A stretch of DNA of 64,000 bases from Acinetobacter pittii (GCF_034064985.1 NZ_CP139249.1:1550001-1614000); one strand, 5' to 3'; positions 1 to 10,527 are shown, counted from the stretch's first letter. The notes: generated from the letters alone by a model not told the origin. A program made the numbers and translations.

Positions 1-318
1 GATTTACCAGATCATGTGCCTGAAGAAATTAAGCAAGAGCGTTACGAGCGCTTTATGCAGGTGCAGCAACAAATTTCTGCTGCTAAGTTGCAAAAACGTA
101 TTGGTCAAACGATGACTGTATTAGTCGATAGTTTGGAAGATGAATATCCTGTTGCTGTTGCACGTTCTTATGCGGATGCTCCGGAAATTGACGGTAATGT
201 CTTTGTAGAAGATATCGATAAGAGCACTATTCAACCAGGCGATATGTTGGAAGTCGAAATCACCGATGCGGATGAATACGACTTATTTGCAAAGTTAATT
301 AAAATTAAGTCGGTTTAA
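1..318 (+). CDS. rimO: Ribosomal protein S12 methylthiotransferase RimO, C-terminal part
   Basis: The window opens inside this gene; the frame is open from base 1 and ends in TAA at 318. The 105 visible residues match the end of RimO, the radical-SAM enzyme that methylthiolates an aspartate of ribosomal protein S12. They contain the last helix of the radical-SAM part ([13 protein letters not shown]) and then a TRAM RNA-binding domain, roughly the last 65 residues. The Fe-S cysteines lie outside the window. A paralogue such as MiaB has a similar end, so the assignment rests on overall resemblance. Confidence 0.8.
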
Positions 319-369
319 TCGATAACGATTCAAAAAAGCATTCAGTTTAAGAGGTTTTGGAGCAAACTC

Positions 370-1098
370 ATGGCGGAAACAATTAGCCCCCGTTATTCAC
401 GCATTTTATTAAAACTATCTGGTGAGGCATTGTCAGGTAACAAAGACATGGGTATTGATGCCCAAGTTCTTGATCAAATGTCCCTTTCAATTGCTCACTT
501 AGTTGGTTTGGGCGTGCAAGTGGGTATCGTTGTTGGTGGCGGTAACTTGTATCGTGGTAGCCAGTTGCAAAAAGATGGCTTGGTTGGTCGTGTTACTGGC
601 GATCAAATGGGGATGCTTGCAACTGTAATGAACGGTTTGGCTATGCGTGATGCATTGGTTCGCCGTAATATCAGAACTCGTCTTATGTCTGCATTGCCAA
701 TTGGTACGGTGGTAGAATCTTATTCAAGTCGTGATGCGATTCGTCATTTGAGTCAGGGTGAAGTTTGTGTTTTTGTTGCTGGTACAGGAAATCCATTCTT
801 TACAACTGATACAGCAGCATGCTTACGCGGAATTGAAATTGAAGCGAATTTAATTCTAAAAGCAACTAAAGTAGATGGCGTATATAATAAAGATCCAAGT
901 AAATACGAAGATGCAGTTAAATACGATCATTTAACTTTTGATCAGGTATTAGACGAAAAGCTTGGTGTTATGGATTTGACAGCTATTTGTTTGTGTCGTG
1001 ACCATAATGTGCCGCTACAAGTTTTTGATATGAATAAATCAGGTGCGCTATTGTCAGTGGTAATGGGCGAAAAAGAAGGTACACGCGTTACTAAATAA
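370..1098 (+). CDS. pyrH: UMP kinase
   Basis: Cytoplasmic hexameric kinase that makes UDP from UMP with ATP in pyrimidine nucleotide synthesis. At 242 residues it has the family's usual length. The amino-acid-kinase fold motifs are visible: the N-terminal LKLSGEAL, the glycine loop GGGNLYRG near residues 56-63, and [12 protein letters not shown] near the C-terminal nucleotide site. An AAGAGG-like ribosome site lies about 15 bases before the ATG. The pyrH-frr-uppS-cdsA-dxr-rseP-bamA order is a classic gammaproteobacterial arrangement. tsf and rpsB, which often precede pyrH, are not next to it here; rimO is. Confidence 0.97.
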   Translation: MAETISPRYSRILLKLSGEALSGNKDMGIDAQVLDQMSLSIAHLVGLGVQVGIVVGGGNLYRGSQLQKDGLVGRVTGDQMGMLATVMNGLAMRDALVRRNIRTRLMSALPIGTVVESYSSRDAIRHLSQGEVCVFVAGTGNPFFTTDTAACLRGIEIEANLILKATKVDGVYNKDPSKYEDAVKYDHLTFDQVLDEKLGVMDLTAICLCRDHNVPLQVFDMNKSGALLSVVMGEKEGTRVTK

Positions 1099-1183
1099 TG
1101 TACGTGTTGTTGAAAGCTCTTTATACTAGCGCTAAATTAAATTTGTTAAATACATTCTTGAATAAATAAGTAAGGTAGATCAT

Positions 1184-1738
1184 ATGATTAACGATCTGAA
1201 AAAAGACAGCGAACAGCGTATGTTAAAAACTCTTGATTCTTTGGAACAAGGGTTTGCTAAAGTTCGTACCGGCCGTGCACACCCATCAATTTTAAATGGT
1301 GTGATGGTTCCTTACTACGGTTCTGATGTGCCTTTAAATCAAGTAGCAAACGTAGGTATTGAAGATTCTCGTACCCTTGTTGTTCAACCATTTGAACGTA
1401 CTATGGTATCTGCTATTGATAAGGCAATCCGTGAAAGCGATCTTGGTTTAAACCCGATTACGGCAGATTCAATTCGTGTCCCTTTACCTGCATTAACTGA
1501 AGAAACACGTCGTGATATGCAAAAAGTTGCACGTAGTGAAGCTGAAAATGCAAAAGTTGCGATTCGTAATATTCGCCGTGATGTGTTAGGTGATATTAAA
1601 GCGCTATTGAAAGAAAAAGAAATTTCTGAAGATGATGAGCGTCGTGCAGGTGAGGATATTCAGAAAATTACAGACAAATATGTTGCAGAAGTAGACAAAC
1701 GTCTTGCAGCGAAAGAAGCAGAATTGATGAAGGTCTAA
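1184..1738 (+). CDS. frr: Ribosome recycling factor
   Basis: Releases 70S ribosomes from mRNA after termination, together with EF-G. The 184-residue protein has the typical length, the N-terminal helix with [14 protein letters not shown], and the C-terminal helix ending in [11 protein letters not shown]. The start is supported by AAGGTAG eight bases upstream. An 85-base gap separates it from pyrH, and the next gene, uppS, begins five bases after its stop, so frr is co-transcribed with the downstream isoprenoid and envelope genes. Confidence 0.97.
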   Translation: MINDLKKDSEQRMLKTLDSLEQGFAKVRTGRAHPSILNGVMVPYYGSDVPLNQVANVGIEDSRTLVVQPFERTMVSAIDKAIRESDLGLNPITADSIRVPLPALTEETRRDMQKVARSEAENAKVAIRNIRRDVLGDIKALLKEKEISEDDERRAGEDIQKITDKYVAEVDKRLAAKEAELMKV

Positions 1739-1743
1739 ATTTT

Positions 1744-2496
1744 ATGACCGATTCAGAAGAGTATCATCTTCCTAAGCATGTTGCCATCATCATGGATGGC
1801 AACAACCGCTTTGCAAAAAAAAATCAAATGCAAAAAGGCGATGGACATCGAGAAGGTAAAAATGTTCTTGATCCTATCGTTGAACATTGTAAAAAAACGG
1901 GTATTCGTGCTTTAACGGTTTTTGCATTTTCAAGCGAAAATTGGAATCGACCACAATTTGAAGTCGATCTGCTTATGAAGCTTCTTGAAGAAACTATTCA
2001 TGAGCAAATACCTCGCATGAAGAAATTCAATATTGCTTTGCGTTTTATCGGTGATCGTTCTCGATTACCTTCACACTTAGTTGCCTTAATGGAAGATGCA
2101 GAGCAACAGACAGCACATCATGACACTATGACCTTAACTATTGCCGTGAGCTATGGTGGGATGTGGGATATTGCAAATGCAGCAAAACAAGTTGCTGAAG
2201 CAGTTTCTCGTGGTGAATTTGGTGCTGATCAAATAAATGTTGATTTGTTCGAAAAATATGTCAGTCTAAACGATCTGCCAGCTGTGGACTTATTGATCCG
2301 TACAGGCGGAGATTATCGCATATCTAACTTTTTGTTATGGCAAGCAGCGTATGCGGAGCTGTATTTTACTGATACTTTATGGCCAGAATTTACAGTACAA
2401 GAATTCGATCATGCATTGAATGTTTTTTCAGGGCGTGAGCGTCGTTTTGGCAAAACATCTGAACAAATTCAGCAAGAGAAAATAGAGAATTTATAA
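1744..2496 (+). CDS. uppS: Undecaprenyl diphosphate synthase
   Basis: cis-Prenyltransferase that adds eight isopentenyl units to farnesyl-PP, giving the C55 lipid carrier for peptidoglycan and O-antigen synthesis. At 250 residues it is full length. The Mg-binding aspartate is D18 in IMDGNNRFAKK; the usual bacterial signature reads GNGRWA, so the N and F here are departures. SENWNRP, RTGGDYRISNFLLWQ and AYAELYF near the C-terminus carry the other conserved substrate and metal residues. It overlaps cdsA by one base, implying translational coupling. Confidence 0.95.
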   Translation: MTDSEEYHLPKHVAIIMDGNNRFAKKNQMQKGDGHREGKNVLDPIVEHCKKTGIRALTVFAFSSENWNRPQFEVDLLMKLLEETIHEQIPRMKKFNIALRFIGDRSRLPSHLVALMEDAEQQTAHHDTMTLTIAVSYGGMWDIANAAKQVAEAVSRGEFGADQINVDLFEKYVSLNDLPAVDLLIRTGGDYRISNFLLWQAAYAELYFTDTLWPEFTVQEFDHALNVFSGRERRFGKTSEQIQQEKIENL

Positions 2497-3320
2497 TGTT
2501 AGAGCGGATTGTTACCGCATTGGTACTTGTTGCAGTTGTTTTAGGCTGTATGTTTGCTACGCAATCACATTATCCAATGTTGGTTCTTATGATTGTAGCA
2601 GCAGGGGTTGCGGGGTATGAATGGTATAAATTAATGCCTCGTGAAACTGTAAATGCTGTAAAGCCTAAAGCTTGGTGCTACGGTCTGCTTGTTGCATTCG
2701 TTTCAGGTGTTGCCTTATTTTTCCATGATATTGCATTATTGTTGTGGTCTGCTTCAATTTTGACTTGGCTTGTAAGCGTTTATTGGGTCAAATCTTTTCC
2801 TGAATTTGATGGTTGGTATAACGCGACTTTGTATGTAATTGGCATAATTTTAGTCTGTGCTGCAGTAACTTCAATCTTTGTTGTGTGGCAAAGTTCACCA
2901 TGGTGGTTAATGTATCTGTTCTTGCTCGTGTGGGGTGCAGATAGTGGTGCTTACTTTGTTGGACGTAAATTTGGTAAAAGAAAGTTAGCGCCAACCGTAA
3001 GTCCGAACAAATCAGTAGAAGGATTATATGGTGGTATTATCACTACTATATTGGTTATGTTGGTTGTGCAATATAATTATTTAAATTTAACTCTAATCCA
3101 GCAAATTCTATTTCTTATATTGTCACTCATTACAGTATTTGGTTCAGTTTTGGGTGATTTATTTGAGTCAATGATTAAACGACGTGCTGGTATTAAAGAT
3201 TCTGGACGCGTGCTACCTGGTCATGGTGGTGTCTTGGATCGTATTGATTCTTTACTTGCTGCAGCCCCGATTTTTGCAACGGGAATGTATATATTAAAAC
3301 TTATTGGTGTAGATTTATAA
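2496..3320 (+). CDS. cdsA: Phosphatidate cytidylyltransferase
   Basis: Inner-membrane enzyme that forms CDP-diacylglycerol from phosphatidic acid and CTP, the branch point of phospholipid synthesis. The 274-residue protein is very hydrophobic, with about seven or eight membrane segments. The family signature is complete near residues 225-255: MIKRRAGIKDSGRVLPGHGG followed by LDRIDSL. It starts on the last base of uppS and dxr follows directly after its stop, so the three are in one operon. Confidence 0.96.
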   Translation: MLERIVTALVLVAVVLGCMFATQSHYPMLVLMIVAAGVAGYEWYKLMPRETVNAVKPKAWCYGLLVAFVSGVALFFHDIALLLWSASILTWLVSVYWVKSFPEFDGWYNATLYVIGIILVCAAVTSIFVVWQSSPWWLMYLFLLVWGADSGAYFVGRKFGKRKLAPTVSPNKSVEGLYGGIITTILVMLVVQYNYLNLTLIQQILFLILSLITVFGSVLGDLFESMIKRRAGIKDSGRVLPGHGGVLDRIDSLLAAAPIFATGMYILKLIGVDL

Positions 3321-4517
3321 ATGACACAATCTGTTTGCATATTGGGCGTAACCGGTTCCATTGGGCAAAGTACCTTAAAAATTTTAAATCAACATCCTGA
3401 TAAGTATTCAGTATTTGCAGTTTCGGCTCATAGTCGAATTTCTGAATTGGTTGATATATGTAAACAATTTCAACCAAAAGTTGTAGTTGTTCCAAAGCAA
3501 AAAGTTGATGAATTAGCAGCCTTATTTGTAGAAAATGAATTACAAAATATTGAGATTTTGACTGATCAGGAAGGGTTGATAAGTATCGCATCTCACCCTG
3601 ATGTTGATGTAGTTATGGCTGCGATTGTTGGTGCAGCGGGTTTATTGCCAACATTAGCGGCTGTAAAAGCTGGTAAACGCGTTTTGCTAGCTAATAAAGA
3701 AGCTTTGGTAATGTCTGGTGAAATCATGATGCAAGCAGCACGTGATCATCAAGCATTATTGTTACCAGTAGATTCAGAACATAACGCTATTTTCCAATCA
3801 TTACCTCATAATTATTTAGAGGCTGAAAGAAATGGACAACCGCAACAGGGCGTATCAAGAATCTTATTGACCGCTTCAGGTGGCCCATTTTTAAATCATT
3901 CATTAGAACAATTAGAGAAAGTTACACCACAGCAAGCCTGTAAACATCCGAACTGGTCTATGGGGCAAAAAATCTCAGTTGACTCAGCTACTCTTATGAA
4001 TAAAGGGTTAGAGTTGATCGAGGCATGTCATTTGTTTTCAATATCTGAACATTTTGTTACAGTTGTTGTTCATCCACAAAGTATTATTCATTCTATGGTG
4101 CAATATGTTGACGGTTCAACATTGGCTCAAATGGGTAATCCAGACATGTGTACACCGATTGCTCATGCATTAGCATGGCCAGAACGTTTACAGACTAATG
4201 TTCCTGCTTTAGATTTATTTGAGTATTCTCAGCTTAATTTTCAAGCACCGGATATCCAGAAATTTCCAGCACTGGATTTAGCCCGTCAGGCAATGCGTGC
4301 GGGAGGGCTGGCACCTACTATTTTAAATGCTGCAAATGAGGTTGCCGTTGCTGCATTTTTAAAGGAACAGATTGGATTTACAAATATCCCACAAGTGGTA
4401 GAGCATACTTTGCAAAAATTGGAAAACTCAGTTGCTGATAATATCGAGTCTATTTTGAATAAAGATGAAGTAGCACGACATGTAGCACAGCAGTATATAT
4501 CAAGTATAGGAGGCTGA
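3321..4517 (+). CDS. dxr: 1-deoxy-D-xylulose 5-phosphate reductoisomerase
   Basis: NADPH-dependent enzyme making 2-C-methyl-D-erythritol 4-phosphate, the committed step of the MEP isoprenoid pathway that feeds UppS. The 398 residues match the family length. The NADPH-binding GVTGSIGQST motif is at residues 9-18. The metal and substrate site shows LPVDSEHNAIFQ, followed by the TASGGPF loop. The ATG follows the cdsA stop without a gap, and rseP begins one base after this stop. Confidence 0.97.
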   Translation: MTQSVCILGVTGSIGQSTLKILNQHPDKYSVFAVSAHSRISELVDICKQFQPKVVVVPKQKVDELAALFVENELQNIEILTDQEGLISIASHPDVDVVMAAIVGAAGLLPTLAAVKAGKRVLLANKEALVMSGEIMMQAARDHQALLLPVDSEHNAIFQSLPHNYLEAERNGQPQQGVSRILLTASGGPFLNHSLEQLEKVTPQQACKHPNWSMGQKISVDSATLMNKGLELIEACHLFSISEHFVTVVVHPQSIIHSMVQYVDGSTLAQMGNPDMCTPIAHALAWPERLQTNVPALDLFEYSQLNFQAPDIQKFPALDLARQAMRAGGLAPTILNAANEVAVAAFLKEQIGFTNIPQVVEHTLQKLENSVADNIESILNKDEVARHVAQQYISSIGG

Positions 4518-4518
4518 A

Positions 4519-5874
4519 ATGAGCGCATTATTTATGATTGCAGCAGCAGCTCTCTTGCTCGGTCCATTAATTGCAATTCATGAGTTCGGTCATTATTGGG
4601 TGGCACGAAAACTTGGTGTTAAGGTTCTAGTTTATTCTATTGGTTTTGGTCCGACATTACTTAAGTGGACATCAAAAAAATCTGGAATTAAATATCAACT
4701 TTCAGCTTTACCTTTAGGCGGTTACGTAAAAATGCTCGATGAGCGAGAAGGTAATGTAGCCGAGCAAGATTTACCTTATGCATTTAACCGTCAAAATCCA
4801 TGGAAACGTATAGCAATTGTTGCGGCCGGACCTTTAATTAATTTGATTTTTGCTGTTTTACTTTTCTGGATTCTATTTTTACCAGCACAAGAACAACTAA
4901 ATACGAGAGTAGGTAAAGTTATACCAAACTCGCCAGCAGCAACTGCCCAACTGCAAGTCGGTGACAAGATTATTGCTGTTGATGGAAAGGAAACGCAAAC
5001 TTGGGAAAAACTTAACTTTGCTTTGATTGACCGTGTAGGTGAAACCGGTAGTCTAAATCTTGATGTAGATCGTGCAGGCGCTGAAAAAAATATTGTTTTG
5101 CCTATTAAAGACTTTTTAAAAAATCAGAATGAATCAGCTTTAGATGTATTAGGCTTTTTACCATATCGTCCTGTTATTCCAGCTGTTGTAACCGAGTTGA
5201 CTACAGATGGAGCAGCAATTCGACAAGGAATGAAAGTCGGTGATCGTATTGTATCCATTAATGGTCAAGCGATGAAAGACTGGTTTGATGTTGTTGAAGT
5301 TGTACAACACTCACCAGAAAAGTTACTTAGTATTGATGTGTTGCGTAATGGTCAACTTGTTCATTTGCAAGTCATGCCTCAAGGAAAGCGTGACAATATG
5401 GGGCAAGTGAGCGGTGTCTTAGGCGTAAAAAGTGATGCAGGAAAAATTACAATTCCTGACGAATATAAGCAAACAATTCAATATACTCCAATACAAGCTT
5501 TCGAGATGTCGTTAGATAAGACTGGTCAAATCTCTAGCATGATATTGAGTTCGATAGTAAAAATGGTTAAGGGTTTAATTGGCTTAGAGAATCTTTCTGG
5601 ACCAATTACAATCGCGAAAGTGGCAGGACAAAGTGCAGAAATGGGATGGCAGACTTTTATCTCATTTATGGCTTTAATGAGTGTAAGTCTTGGAATTTTA
5701 AATTTATTGCCAATTCCAATGCTAGATGGTGGACATCTCGTTTATTACATTATTGAGGCTATTCGTGGTAAGCCTGTTTCTGAACAAATACAAATGTTTG
5801 GTCTAAAAATTGGTATGGTACTGCTCGGTAGTATGATGCTTTTAGCTTTATTTAACGATTTTATGCGTTTGTAA
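4519..5874 (+). CDS. rseP: Site-2 intramembrane metalloprotease RseP
   Basis: Zinc protease of the inner membrane that cuts anti-sigma factors and leftover signal peptides. The zinc motif HEFGH is at residues 21-25 in the first membrane segment, and the third ligand lies in the PMLDGGH motif near residue 400. Two PDZ-like domains occupy the periplasmic centre (about 115-195 and 210-295; GDKIIAVDG and GDRIVSING). The length of 451 agrees with E. coli RseP. AGGAGG lies four bases before the ATG. It sits between dxr and bamA as in many gammaproteobacteria. Confidence 0.95.
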   Translation: MSALFMIAAAALLLGPLIAIHEFGHYWVARKLGVKVLVYSIGFGPTLLKWTSKKSGIKYQLSALPLGGYVKMLDEREGNVAEQDLPYAFNRQNPWKRIAIVAAGPLINLIFAVLLFWILFLPAQEQLNTRVGKVIPNSPAATAQLQVGDKIIAVDGKETQTWEKLNFALIDRVGETGSLNLDVDRAGAEKNIVLPIKDFLKNQNESALDVLGFLPYRPVIPAVVTELTTDGAAIRQGMKVGDRIVSINGQAMKDWFDVVEVVQHSPEKLLSIDVLRNGQLVHLQVMPQGKRDNMGQVSGVLGVKSDAGKITIPDEYKQTIQYTPIQAFEMSLDKTGQISSMILSSIVKMVKGLIGLENLSGPITIAKVAGQSAEMGWQTFISFMALMSVSLGILNLLPIPMLDGGHLVYYIIEAIRGKPVSEQIQMFGLKIGMVLLGSMMLLALFNDFMRL

Positions 5875-5910
5875 ACGTATATGGATTTATAACTTACTGG
5901 AAAAACTGGC

Positions 5911-8418
5911 ATGCGGCACACACATTTTTTAATGCCTTTGGCACTTGTTAGCGCTATGGCAGCGGTACAACAAGCATATGCAGCTGATGATTTCGTTGTT
6001 CGAGATATTCGTATAGATGGATTGGTCCGTCTAACTCCTGCAAATGTTTCTACCATGTTGCCAATCAACAGTGGCGATCGCGTTAATGAACCGATGATCG
6101 CAGAAGCAATTCGAACATTGTATGCCACTGGACTTTTTGACGATATTAAAGCATCAAGAGACAACGATACTTTAGTTTTTAATGTCGTAGAGCGCCCAAT
6201 TATTTCAAAGCTTGAATTTAAGGGTAATAAACTTATTCCTAAAGAGGCTTTAGAGCAAGGCCTCAAAAAAATGGGCATTGCTGAAGGCGAAGTTTTTAAG
6301 AAGTCAGCTTTACAAACAATTGAAACTGAATTAGAGCAGCAATATACTCAGCAAGGCCGTTATGATGCTGATGTAACTGTTGATACGATAGCTCGTCCAA
6401 ATAACCGTGTTGAACTTAAATTAAATTTTAATGAAGGTACGGCTGCTAAAGTTTTTAATATCAATATTATTGGTAATACTGTTTTCAAAGACAGCGAAAT
6501 TAAACAAGCTTTCGCAGTTAAAGAAAGTGGCTGGGCTTCTGTTGTAACCCGTAACGACCGTTATGCTAGAGAGAAAATGGCAGCGAGCCTTGAAGCTTTG
6601 CGTGCCATGTATCTGAATAAAGGTTATATCAATTTTCATATCAATAACTCACAGCTTAATATTAGTGAAGATAAAAAGAATATCTTTATTGAAGTTGCTG
6701 TAGAGGAAGGTAATCAGTTCAAATTTGGTCAAACCAAGTTTTTAGGTGACGCACTTTATAAACCTGAAGAACTGCAAGCTTTAAAAATCTATAAAGATGG
6801 CGATACTTATTCACAAGAAAAAGTAAATGCTGTTAAGCAATTGTTATTGCGTAAATATGGTAATGCTGGTTATTACTTTGCAGATGTGAACGTTGTTCCG
6901 CAAATTAATAATGAAACGGGCGTTGTTGATTTAAATTACTATGTAAACCCAGGTCAGCAAGTAACCGTACGTCGCATTAACTTTACAGGTAACAGTAAAA
7001 CTGCCGATGAAGTATTACGTCGTGAAATGCGTCAAATGGAAGGCGCTTTAGCGAGTAATGAAAAAATTGATCTGTCTAAAGTTCGTTTAGAGCGTACAGG
7101 GTTCTTTAAAACAGTTGATATTAAACCGGCTCGTATTCCAAACTCACCAGATCAGGTGGATTTAAACGTAAATGTTGAAGAACAACACTCGGGAACTACA
7201 ACATTAGCTGTAGGTTACTCGCAAAGTGGCGGTATCACATTCCAAGCAGGTTTGAGTCAAACTAACTTTATGGGAACAGGTAATCGTGTTTCGATCGATT
7301 TATCTCGCTCTGAAACTCAAGACTACTATAATTTAAGTGTTACCGACCCTTACTTTACGATTGATGGGGTAAGCCGCGGTTATAATGTTTACTATCGTAA
7401 AACAAAGTTAAATGATGACTATAACGTTAATAACTATGTTACCGATAGTTTTGGCGGCAGTTTAAGTTTTGGTTATCCAATTGATGAAAATCAAAGTTTA
7501 AGTGCCTCAGTTGGTATTGATAATACTAAAGTAACGACTGGTCCTTATGTCTCTACTTATGTGCGTGATTATTTGTTAGCAAATGGTGGTAAAGCAACAA
7601 GTAAGGGTTCATATTGTCCAACCTTAAATGGTGAGTCGCAGTATGATACCGAGAAGGGGGAATGTAAGGTCCGAGAAGAACAATATGATAACGCGTTTGA
7701 GGGTGAGTTCTTTACATATAACTTAAATTTAGGTTGGTCATACAATACCTTAAACCGTCCTATTTTCCCTACTTCAGGTATGTCACATCGTGTAGGTCTT
7801 GAAATTGGTTTGCCAGGTAGTGATGTTGACTATCAAAAAGCAACTTATGATGCACAGGCATTCTGGCCAATTAGTAATACTGGTTTCGTATTACGTGGTT
7901 ACGGTAAACTTGGCTATGGTAATGATTTACCATTCTATAAAAACTTCTATGCAGGTGGTTATGGTTCTGTGCGTGGTTATGACAACAGTACCTTGGGTCC
8001 TAAGTATGCAAGTGTAAATTTACAAGAAACAAAAACTAATGACCCTTCTCCAGAAGAAGTTGGAGGTAATGCTTTAGTTCAGTTTGGTACAGAGCTTGCT
8101 TTACCGTTACCTTTCAAAGGGGACTGGACTCGCCAAGTACGACCAGTCATTTTTGCTGAAGGTGGTCAGGTATTTGATACTAAATGTGATGTTGGCTCCT
8201 ATTCTATGATTATGAATGGTCAACAAATTGCAGATGCTAAAAAGTACTGTGAAGATAACTACGGTTTTGATTTAGGCAATATGCGTTATAGCGTAGGTGT
8301 AGGATTTACATGGATCACTATGATTGGACCATTATCTCTTAGCTATGCATTCCCGTTAAATGATAAGCCTGGTGACGAAACTAAAGAGATTCAGTTTGAA
8401 ATCGGTCGTACTTTCTAA
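5911..8418 (+). CDS. bamA: Outer membrane protein assembly factor BamA
   Basis: Essential Omp85-family pore that folds and inserts beta-barrel proteins into the outer membrane. A signal peptide ends near AYA-ADD (residue 24). Five POTRA domains fill about residues 25-420, and a 16-strand barrel fills the rest. The barrel has the conserved VRGY loop motif (GYGSVRGYDN) and ends in the aromatic signature EIGRTF. An extended extracellular loop around residues 545-590 contains two cysteines (YCPTLNGES...GECK), and another pair lies near residues 760-785. It is followed by skp, whose product chaperones BamA clients. Confidence 0.97.
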   Translation: MRHTHFLMPLALVSAMAAVQQAYAADDFVVRDIRIDGLVRLTPANVSTMLPINSGDRVNEPMIAEAIRTLYATGLFDDIKASRDNDTLVFNVVERPIISKLEFKGNKLIPKEALEQGLKKMGIAEGEVFKKSALQTIETELEQQYTQQGRYDADVTVDTIARPNNRVELKLNFNEGTAAKVFNINIIGNTVFKDSEIKQAFAVKESGWASVVTRNDRYAREKMAASLEALRAMYLNKGYINFHINNSQLNISEDKKNIFIEVAVEEGNQFKFGQTKFLGDALYKPEELQALKIYKDGDTYSQEKVNAVKQLLLRKYGNAGYYFADVNVVPQINNETGVVDLNYYVNPGQQVTVRRINFTGNSKTADEVLRREMRQMEGALASNEKIDLSKVRLERTGFFKTVDIKPARIPNSPDQVDLNVNVEEQHSGTTTLAVGYSQSGGITFQAGLSQTNFMGTGNRVSIDLSRSETQDYYNLSVTDPYFTIDGVSRGYNVYYRKTKLNDDYNVNNYVTDSFGGSLSFGYPIDENQSLSASVGIDNTKVTTGPYVSTYVRDYLLANGGKATSKGSYCPTLNGESQYDTEKGECKVREEQYDNAFEGEFFTYNLNLGWSYNTLNRPIFPTSGMSHRVGLEIGLPGSDVDYQKATYDAQAFWPISNTGFVLRGYGKLGYGNDLPFYKNFYAGGYGSVRGYDNSTLGPKYASVNLQETKTNDPSPEEVGGNALVQFGTELALPLPFKGDWTRQVRPVIFAEGGQVFDTKCDVGSYSMIMNGQQIADAKKYCEDNYGFDLGNMRYSVGVGFTWITMIGPLSLSYAFPLNDKPGDETKEIQFEIGRTF

Positions 8419-8459
8419 GTGCGACTTGACTAAACAATCAAATAAGGACACAAATTAAG

Positions 8460-8960
8460 ATGAAAAAATTAAATATATTAATGTTAGGGTTAGGCCTTAC
8501 AGTTTCTGCTATGACGAATGCAGCTGGTTATGGTGTTATTGATCTTGCTAAAGTTGTTGAAAGCAGTACTTATTTAAAACAACAAAATGCAAGTTTAAAT
8601 CAATCTGTTAAACCAACAACAACACGTCTTGAGCAGTTGGGTAAAGAGTTAGAAGGTCTGCAACGTCAAGCCCAAACCCAAGGGCAAAAAATGAAAGAAG
8701 ATGATATTAAAAAGCTTCAGACTCAATATCAGTCAAAATTAAATGAATTTAATTCGACTCAACAAGGTTTGCAGTCTAAAGTTCAAACTAGTTTGCAAGG
8801 AATGAACTCAACTTTTGAGAGTCGTGTGAAACAAGCTGCTGAACAATTACGAAAAGAAAATAATCTTGACTTCATTTTGAATAAAAATTCGACCGTTGCC
8901 TATGACGCTAAATATGATTTAACTGATAAAATAATACAAAAGGTTAATTCAATGAAATAA
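8460..8960 (+). CDS. skp: Periplasmic chaperone Skp/OmpH family protein
   Basis: Periplasmic holdase that carries unfolded outer-membrane proteins to BamA. The 166-residue protein has a signal peptide (about residues 1-21, cut after TNA), then the short beta strand [14 protein letters not shown] long charged and glutamine-rich coiled-coil hairpin forms the jellyfish tentacles, and a final strand region [18 protein letters not shown] closes the body. It lies 41 bases after bamA and 4 bases before lpxD, the usual context. Confidence 0.93.
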   Translation: MKKLNILMLGLGLTVSAMTNAAGYGVIDLAKVVESSTYLKQQNASLNQSVKPTTTRLEQLGKELEGLQRQAQTQGQKMKEDDIKKLQTQYQSKLNEFNSTQQGLQSKVQTSLQGMNSTFESRVKQAAEQLRKENNLDFILNKNSTVAYDAKYDLTDKIIQKVNSMK

Positions 8961-8964
8961 ATTA

Positions 8965-10035
8965 ATGAAAGTGCAACATTATCGTTTAGATGAACTAGCT
9001 CACCTAGTGAATGGTGAGTTAGTGGGTACGGGTAGTCTTCAATTCGTAAACTTAGCAAGTTTAGAAAATGCTGAAGCTTCTCATATTACTTTCGTGAATG
9101 GCGAAAAGTATATCGATCAAGCAAAAGCTAGCCGTGCGGGTGCGTACATTGTTACAAACTCAATTAAAGAACTGCTTACTGATAAACAAAATTTTATTAT
9201 TGTTGATAATCCTTATTTAGCTTTTGCCATCCTTACCCATGCTTTTGATAAAAAGATCACATCAATAGGTATTGAAAGTACTGCTCAAATTCATCCATCT
9301 GCAATTATTTCTGAAAATGCATATATTGGCCATTATGTTGTAATTGGTGAAAATTGTGTAGTAGGAGATAATACGATTATCCAGTCTCATACTCGTCTGG
9401 ATGATAATGTGGAAATTGGAAAGGATTGTTTCATTGATTCACATGTCACCATTACGGGTGGAGCTAAATTACTTGACCGCGTTCGAGTCCATGCAAGTAC
9501 CGTAATTGGTAGCGAAGGCTTTGGATTTGCTCCATATCAGGGTAAATGGCATCGTATTGCTCAACTAGGTTCAGTTATTATTGGTAATGATGTCCGCATT
9601 GGTTCAAATTGTAGTATTGATCGGGGTGCTTTAGATAATACAATTTTGGAAGATGGGGTAATTATTGATAACCTTGTGCAAATTGCACATAACGTTCATA
9701 TTGGTTCAAATACTGCTATTGCTGCTAAATGTGGAATTGCTGGAAGCACTAAAATTGGCAAAAACTGTATTCTTGCAGGAGCCTGCGGTGTGTCTGGTCA
9801 CCTTTCAATCACTGATAACGTGACTTTAACTGGAATGTCAATGGTCACAAAAAATATTTCTGAAGCGGGTACCTATTCTTCAGGAATTGGATTATTTGAA
9901 AATAGTCATTGGAAAAAGACGATTGTACGCTTGCGACAATTAGCAGATGTGCCATTGACCCAAATCACTAAACGACTTGATCATATACAAGCTCAAATAG
10001 AGTCTCTTGAATCAACTTTTAATTTGCGTAAATAG
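8965..10035 (+). CDS. lpxD: UDP-3-O-(3-hydroxyacyl)glucosamine N-acyltransferase
   Basis: Third step of lipid A synthesis; it transfers a 3-hydroxyacyl chain from acyl carrier protein to the glucosamine 2-amine. The 356-residue protein has an N-terminal uridine-binding domain (about 1-100) and then a left-handed beta helix of hexapeptide repeats rich in I-G-x-x patterns. The catalytic-histidine region [10 protein letters not shown] lies near residue 237. A C-terminal helix ([13 protein letters not shown]) forms the ACP-binding coil. It is part of the lpxD-fabZ-lpxA cluster. Confidence 0.96.
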   Translation: MKVQHYRLDELAHLVNGELVGTGSLQFVNLASLENAEASHITFVNGEKYIDQAKASRAGAYIVTNSIKELLTDKQNFIIVDNPYLAFAILTHAFDKKITSIGIESTAQIHPSAIISENAYIGHYVVIGENCVVGDNTIIQSHTRLDDNVEIGKDCFIDSHVTITGGAKLLDRVRVHASTVIGSEGFGFAPYQGKWHRIAQLGSVIIGNDVRIGSNCSIDRGALDNTILEDGVIIDNLVQIAHNVHIGSNTAIAAKCGIAGSTKIGKNCILAGACGVSGHLSITDNVTLTGMSMVTKNISEAGTYSSGIGLFENSHWKKTIVRLRQLADVPLTQITKRLDHIQAQIESLESTFNLRK

Positions 10036-10041
10036 AATATT

Positions 10042-10527
10042 ATGACCGAGTCAACTACACCTAAATTTGCCATCCCTGAATTACCAATGCAGATTCAAAC
10101 GATTCGTCAATATTTGCCGCATCGTTACCCATTCTTATTGGTTGATCGTGTGACTGAAGTAACTGACAATAGTATTGTTGGTTATAAAAATGTTTCTATT
10201 AATGAAGAGTTCTTGCAAGGGCATTTCCCGGAATATCCAATTATGCCGGGTGTCTTAATTGTAGAAGCATTAGCTCAAGTTTCAGGCGTTCTAGGTTTCA
10301 TTATGAACAATGAGACGCCAAAACCAGGTTCTTTATTCCTCTTTGCTGGTGCAGAAAAGGTTAGATTTAAAAAACAAGTAGTTGCGGGCGACCAACTTGT
10401 ATTAAAATCTGAATTAGTAATGCAAAAACGCGGTATCTACAAATATAACTGTACGGCTACCGTTGACGGTATTGTAGCAACAACCGCTGAAATTATGATT
10501 TCACACCAAAAAACAGAGCAGGCATGA
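10042..10527 (+). CDS. fabZ: 3-hydroxyacyl-ACP dehydratase FabZ
   Basis: Hot-dog-fold dehydratase of type II fatty acid synthesis that removes water from 3-hydroxyacyl-ACP. It therefore competes with LpxA and LpxD for the same substrate pool. The catalytic pair is visible as H61 in LQGHFPEYPIMPG and E75 in VEALAQ. The 161 residues include a somewhat longer N-terminus than E. coli FabZ. Its stop overlaps the lpxA start by four bases (ATGA), indicating coupled translation. Confidence 0.97.
   Translation: MTESTTPKFAIPELPMQIQTIRQYLPHRYPFLLVDRVTEVTDNSIVGYKNVSINEEFLQGHFPEYPIMPGVLIVEALAQVSGVLGFIMNNETPKPGSLFLFAGAEKVRFKKQVVAGDQLVLKSELVMQKRGIYKYNCTATVDGIVATTAEIMISHQKTEQA

Noticed and set aside
5745..6278. 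177-codon minus-strand frame across rseP and bamA
   Set aside because: It lies opposite two certain genes and shows no motif.
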